DNA of 64,000 bases, taken from NCBI RefSeq assembly GCF_000340475.1, contig NZ_CM001792.1:3523253-3587252 (forward strand), written 5' to 3'. The notes below the pieces were generated by a model. That model ran no database searches, had not been told where the DNA came from, and worked only from the letters and a program-made list of their open reading frames with translations. The position numbers and the translations under genes are program-made. Within the stretch, counting starts at the first letter, position 1; every line of letters starts with the position of its first letter. Positions 62,093 through 64,000 of this stretch are shown here, in pieces. This stretch comes from Oceanobacillus kimchii X50 (GTDB lineage: Bacteria; Bacillota; Bacilli; Bacillales; Amphibacillaceae).

Positions 62093-62435
62093 ATTATCCC
62101 CCCTTGGACCGATTCGATACTTACAATTATTATGTCTGAATATAAGTAAAAGAACAAATTTTTGAAACATCATACAACCTAATTTGTATACAAAACTCCA
62201 TCGATAGTTTGATTTCTTCTCAAAACAGACGTGTCATTATATAAACAACAACTGATGGTGTTTTTTATGTAACCATCAACTATACCTACTCCAATGAATA
62301 CTCTTTTGACTCACTAATCCGTTCAGGAATAATACCTTGTAAATAAATCAAAAAACCCGTTGCGAAGTATTAGAAACTATTAAGTAAAGGATTATTTGAA
62401 TGAAGGAAACCTAGTAGACGAAAGGAGAAAAAAAG
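62093..62435. other. divergent promoter region
   Basis: AT-rich intergenic region between the leftward hydrolase and the rightward efflux gene. It contains only short imperfect inverted repeats (GATGGTG...CACCATC-like near 62254-62280). No further gene seen. Confidence 0.4.
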
Positions 62436-63974
62436 ATGAGTAATGTTAATCATGAACAGCTCCCAAAAGCAACATGGCGGGAATGGATAGGATTAGGGGC
62501 TTTGACATTGGCTGTTTTCATGCTCGCTACAGATATGACGGTCCTTTTTCTTGCGATGCCATCCATTGCTGCGGATTTAGCACCGAGTGCAACCCAGATG
62601 CTTTGGATTATTCATATTGGTGAAATGTTGGCGGTTGGATTTGTGCTTACAATGGGTCGGCTAGGAGATAAGGTGGGTAGAAAACGCCTGCTGATTATCG
62701 GGGCATCCATTTATGGATGCGCCTCGCTTTTTGCAGCATTTGCGACGGAAGCTTGGATGTTAATTGCTACTCGAGCATTGATTGGTATCACGGCTGCAAC
62801 AGTGATGCCTTCTACAATGTCGTTATTACGGAGTATGTTTACAGACTCGAAACAATTTTCCGTAGCTATCGCTATTAATCTTAGTGCATTCTCTGCAGGT
62901 ATGGCATTAGGACCCCCGATAGGAGGTTTACTTTTGGATACTTTTTGGTGGGGGGCAGTGTTTCTTATCAATGTCCCTATAGTTATTGCATTGTTACTAA
63001 CATCGCCACTTTTACCTGAATATCGCAATAAAACATCTAATCGGATTGATTTTGTCAGTGTGCTACTATCTTTGTTAACTTTAGCAACTTTAATTTTCGG
63101 TTTACAGGAGATGGCTAACCATGGCTTTCATTTTGTTTATGGAGGATCGATACTGGTTGGAATCGTAACTGGAATGTTATTTATTCGGCGTCAGAAGAAA
63201 ATGGAGGATCCATTGTTGGATTTACGGATGTTTCATATATCATCGTTTAGCTTTTCATTGATTGCAGTAATGGCTGTATTACTAGTAACTACGGGGGCAG
63301 ATATGCTTTTCGCACAACATTTACAAGCAATTATAGGACTCACTCCAACACAGGCAGGACTTCTATTGATTATACCCGCATTCTTATCGATGGTAGGTAC
63401 TTTAGTATCTCCCGCACTTACAAAGTGGTTGCGCCCAGCTTACGTCATGGCAATAGGTCTGCTTACTGCAACTGCAGGAGCTTTAATCATCATGATAACG
63501 GTACATGACGGGGGAGCGCTTATCTTAATTATTGGTGCATCACTAGCCGGATTTGGTATCGGCCCTACCATGACAATCGCAAGTGAACAAATTGTTTCCA
63601 GCGTACCGCAAGAGCGGGCAGGTTCTGCTTCGGCAATGAGTGATGTAAGCAGTGGGCTAGGTTCAGTACTAAGCATTGCATTTATTGGAAGTATCGGCAT
63701 GATTGTATATCGTGCTACTCTAATGGACTCAATTCCTTCTGGAGTTCCTCAAGAAATAGTTGCGTTTTCCTCAGAAAACGTAGGGAGTGCCATTGTAGCA
63801 TCCGAAGGGTATCCAGATTTCCTTCTTGCCATACAATCTTCATTTAGCTTTGCGCTTCAAACCGTATATGGCATTGTTGCTGTAGGGTTATTTACCTTAA
63901 TGCTAATTATCTTATGGAAGTTTAGACATGTAAGGCAGGATGACTCTACAAATGAAGAAGAGCAAGCCTTATAA
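62436..63974 (+). CDS. DHA2 family multidrug efflux MFS transporter (QacA/SmvA-like)
   Basis: A 512-residue, 14-helix drug:H+ antiporter. Helix 1 motif LAVFMLATDMTVLFLAMPSIAADL carries the membrane Asp typical of QacA/SmvA; the cytoplasmic motif GRLGDKVGRKRLL and the antiporter motif GPPIGGLLLDTFWWGAVFLINVP follow. It probably expels cationic or other toxic compounds. ATG at 62436 follows AAAGGAG. It is complete and ends 26 bp before the window edge. Confidence 0.92.
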   Translation: MSNVNHEQLPKATWREWIGLGALTLAVFMLATDMTVLFLAMPSIAADLAPSATQMLWIIHIGEMLAVGFVLTMGRLGDKVGRKRLLIIGASIYGCASLFAAFATEAWMLIATRALIGITAATVMPSTMSLLRSMFTDSKQFSVAIAINLSAFSAGMALGPPIGGLLLDTFWWGAVFLINVPIVIALLLTSPLLPEYRNKTSNRIDFVSVLLSLLTLATLIFGLQEMANHGFHFVYGGSILVGIVTGMLFIRRQKKMEDPLLDLRMFHISSFSFSLIAVMAVLLVTTGADMLFAQHLQAIIGLTPTQAGLLLIIPAFLSMVGTLVSPALTKWLRPAYVMAIGLLTATAGALIIMITVHDGGALILIIGASLAGFGIGPTMTIASEQIVSSVPQERAGSASAMSDVSSGLGSVLSIAFIGSIGMIVYRATLMDSIPSGVPQEIVAFSSENVGSAIVASEGYPDFLLAIQSSFSFALQTVYGIVAVGLFTLMLIILWKFRHVRQDDSTNEEEQAL

Positions 63975-64000
63975 ACGATGGAAAGAGTACACATCAGCGA

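Noticed and set aside
1..64000. tRNA, rRNA, T-box, CRISPR array, transposase genes
   Set aside because: Looked for by eye for conserved motifs on both strands; none convincing. A tRNAscan/Infernal run would settle this.

Overview
The window looks like chromosome of a low-GC Gram-positive bacterium of the family Bacillaceae, plausibly an Oceanobacillus/Virgibacillus-type genus (inference). The grounds are AT-rich DNA, strong AGGAGG-type ribosome binding sites with frequent TTG/GTG starts, sortase and LPXTG-type wall proteins, ComK, SAM-I and adenine riboswitches, a PyrR attenuator and many Bacillus-type regulators. No rRNA, tRNA, CRISPR array or complete insertion sequence was seen.

Layout. 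0.3-4.3 kb: an SF2 helicase with two membrane helices, CtaG and a 2TM protein. 4.4-8.3 kb: two SDR dehydrogenases, a divergent TetR regulator and a NADH oxidase-like flavoprotein. 8.5-14.5 kb: a leftward carboxylate/sugar-acid operon (DapA-like aldolase, LacI regulator, 2-hydroxyacid dehydrogenase, TRAP transporter DctPQM) with three near-identical LacI-type operators. 14.6-15.6 kb: an XRE regulator, a membrane protein and an FbpB-like small basic protein. 15.7-24.6 kb: a complete two-peptide class II lantibiotic locus built as two divergent halves (lanA2-lanM2-lanT leftward, lanA1-lanM1 rightward), each with a hairpin between precursor and synthetase gene.

24.9-33.1 kb: a DUF4317 protein, then a leftward cluster holding an LPDTA-anchored surface protein with 61 Asp-Ala dipeptides, an unrecognised helical-repeat protein, a class D sortase, a class I terpene cyclase and a mevalonate kinase. 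A MITE-like element sits inside this cluster and an AbrB regulator upstream. This gene combination is the least explained part of the window. 33.4-37.6 kb: an ArsR-MerR regulator pair, an SH3b-amidase, a frameshifted SDR and an Old Yellow Enzyme. 37.7-40.5 kb: codB-codA under a PyrR-type attenuator. 40.6-45.4 kb: PadR with two DUF1048 proteins, a CPBP protease, a MerR regulator, a DinB-like protein and small proteins.

45.6-49.6 kb: a SAM-I riboswitch-controlled operon for an Fe-ADH family dehydrogenase and the MetQNI methionine importer. 49.9-52.2 kb: a secreted GH84 glucosaminidase. 52.3-59.5 kb: a defence-like stretch (NUDIX plus PLD-helicase-DUF3427, and a DUF2075 helicase with a PD-(D/E)XK nuclease domain) around an XRE regulator, a short ComK and a hypothetical gene. 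59.7-64 kb: adenine riboswitch plus pbuE, an alpha/beta hydrolase and a DHA2 drug efflux pump.
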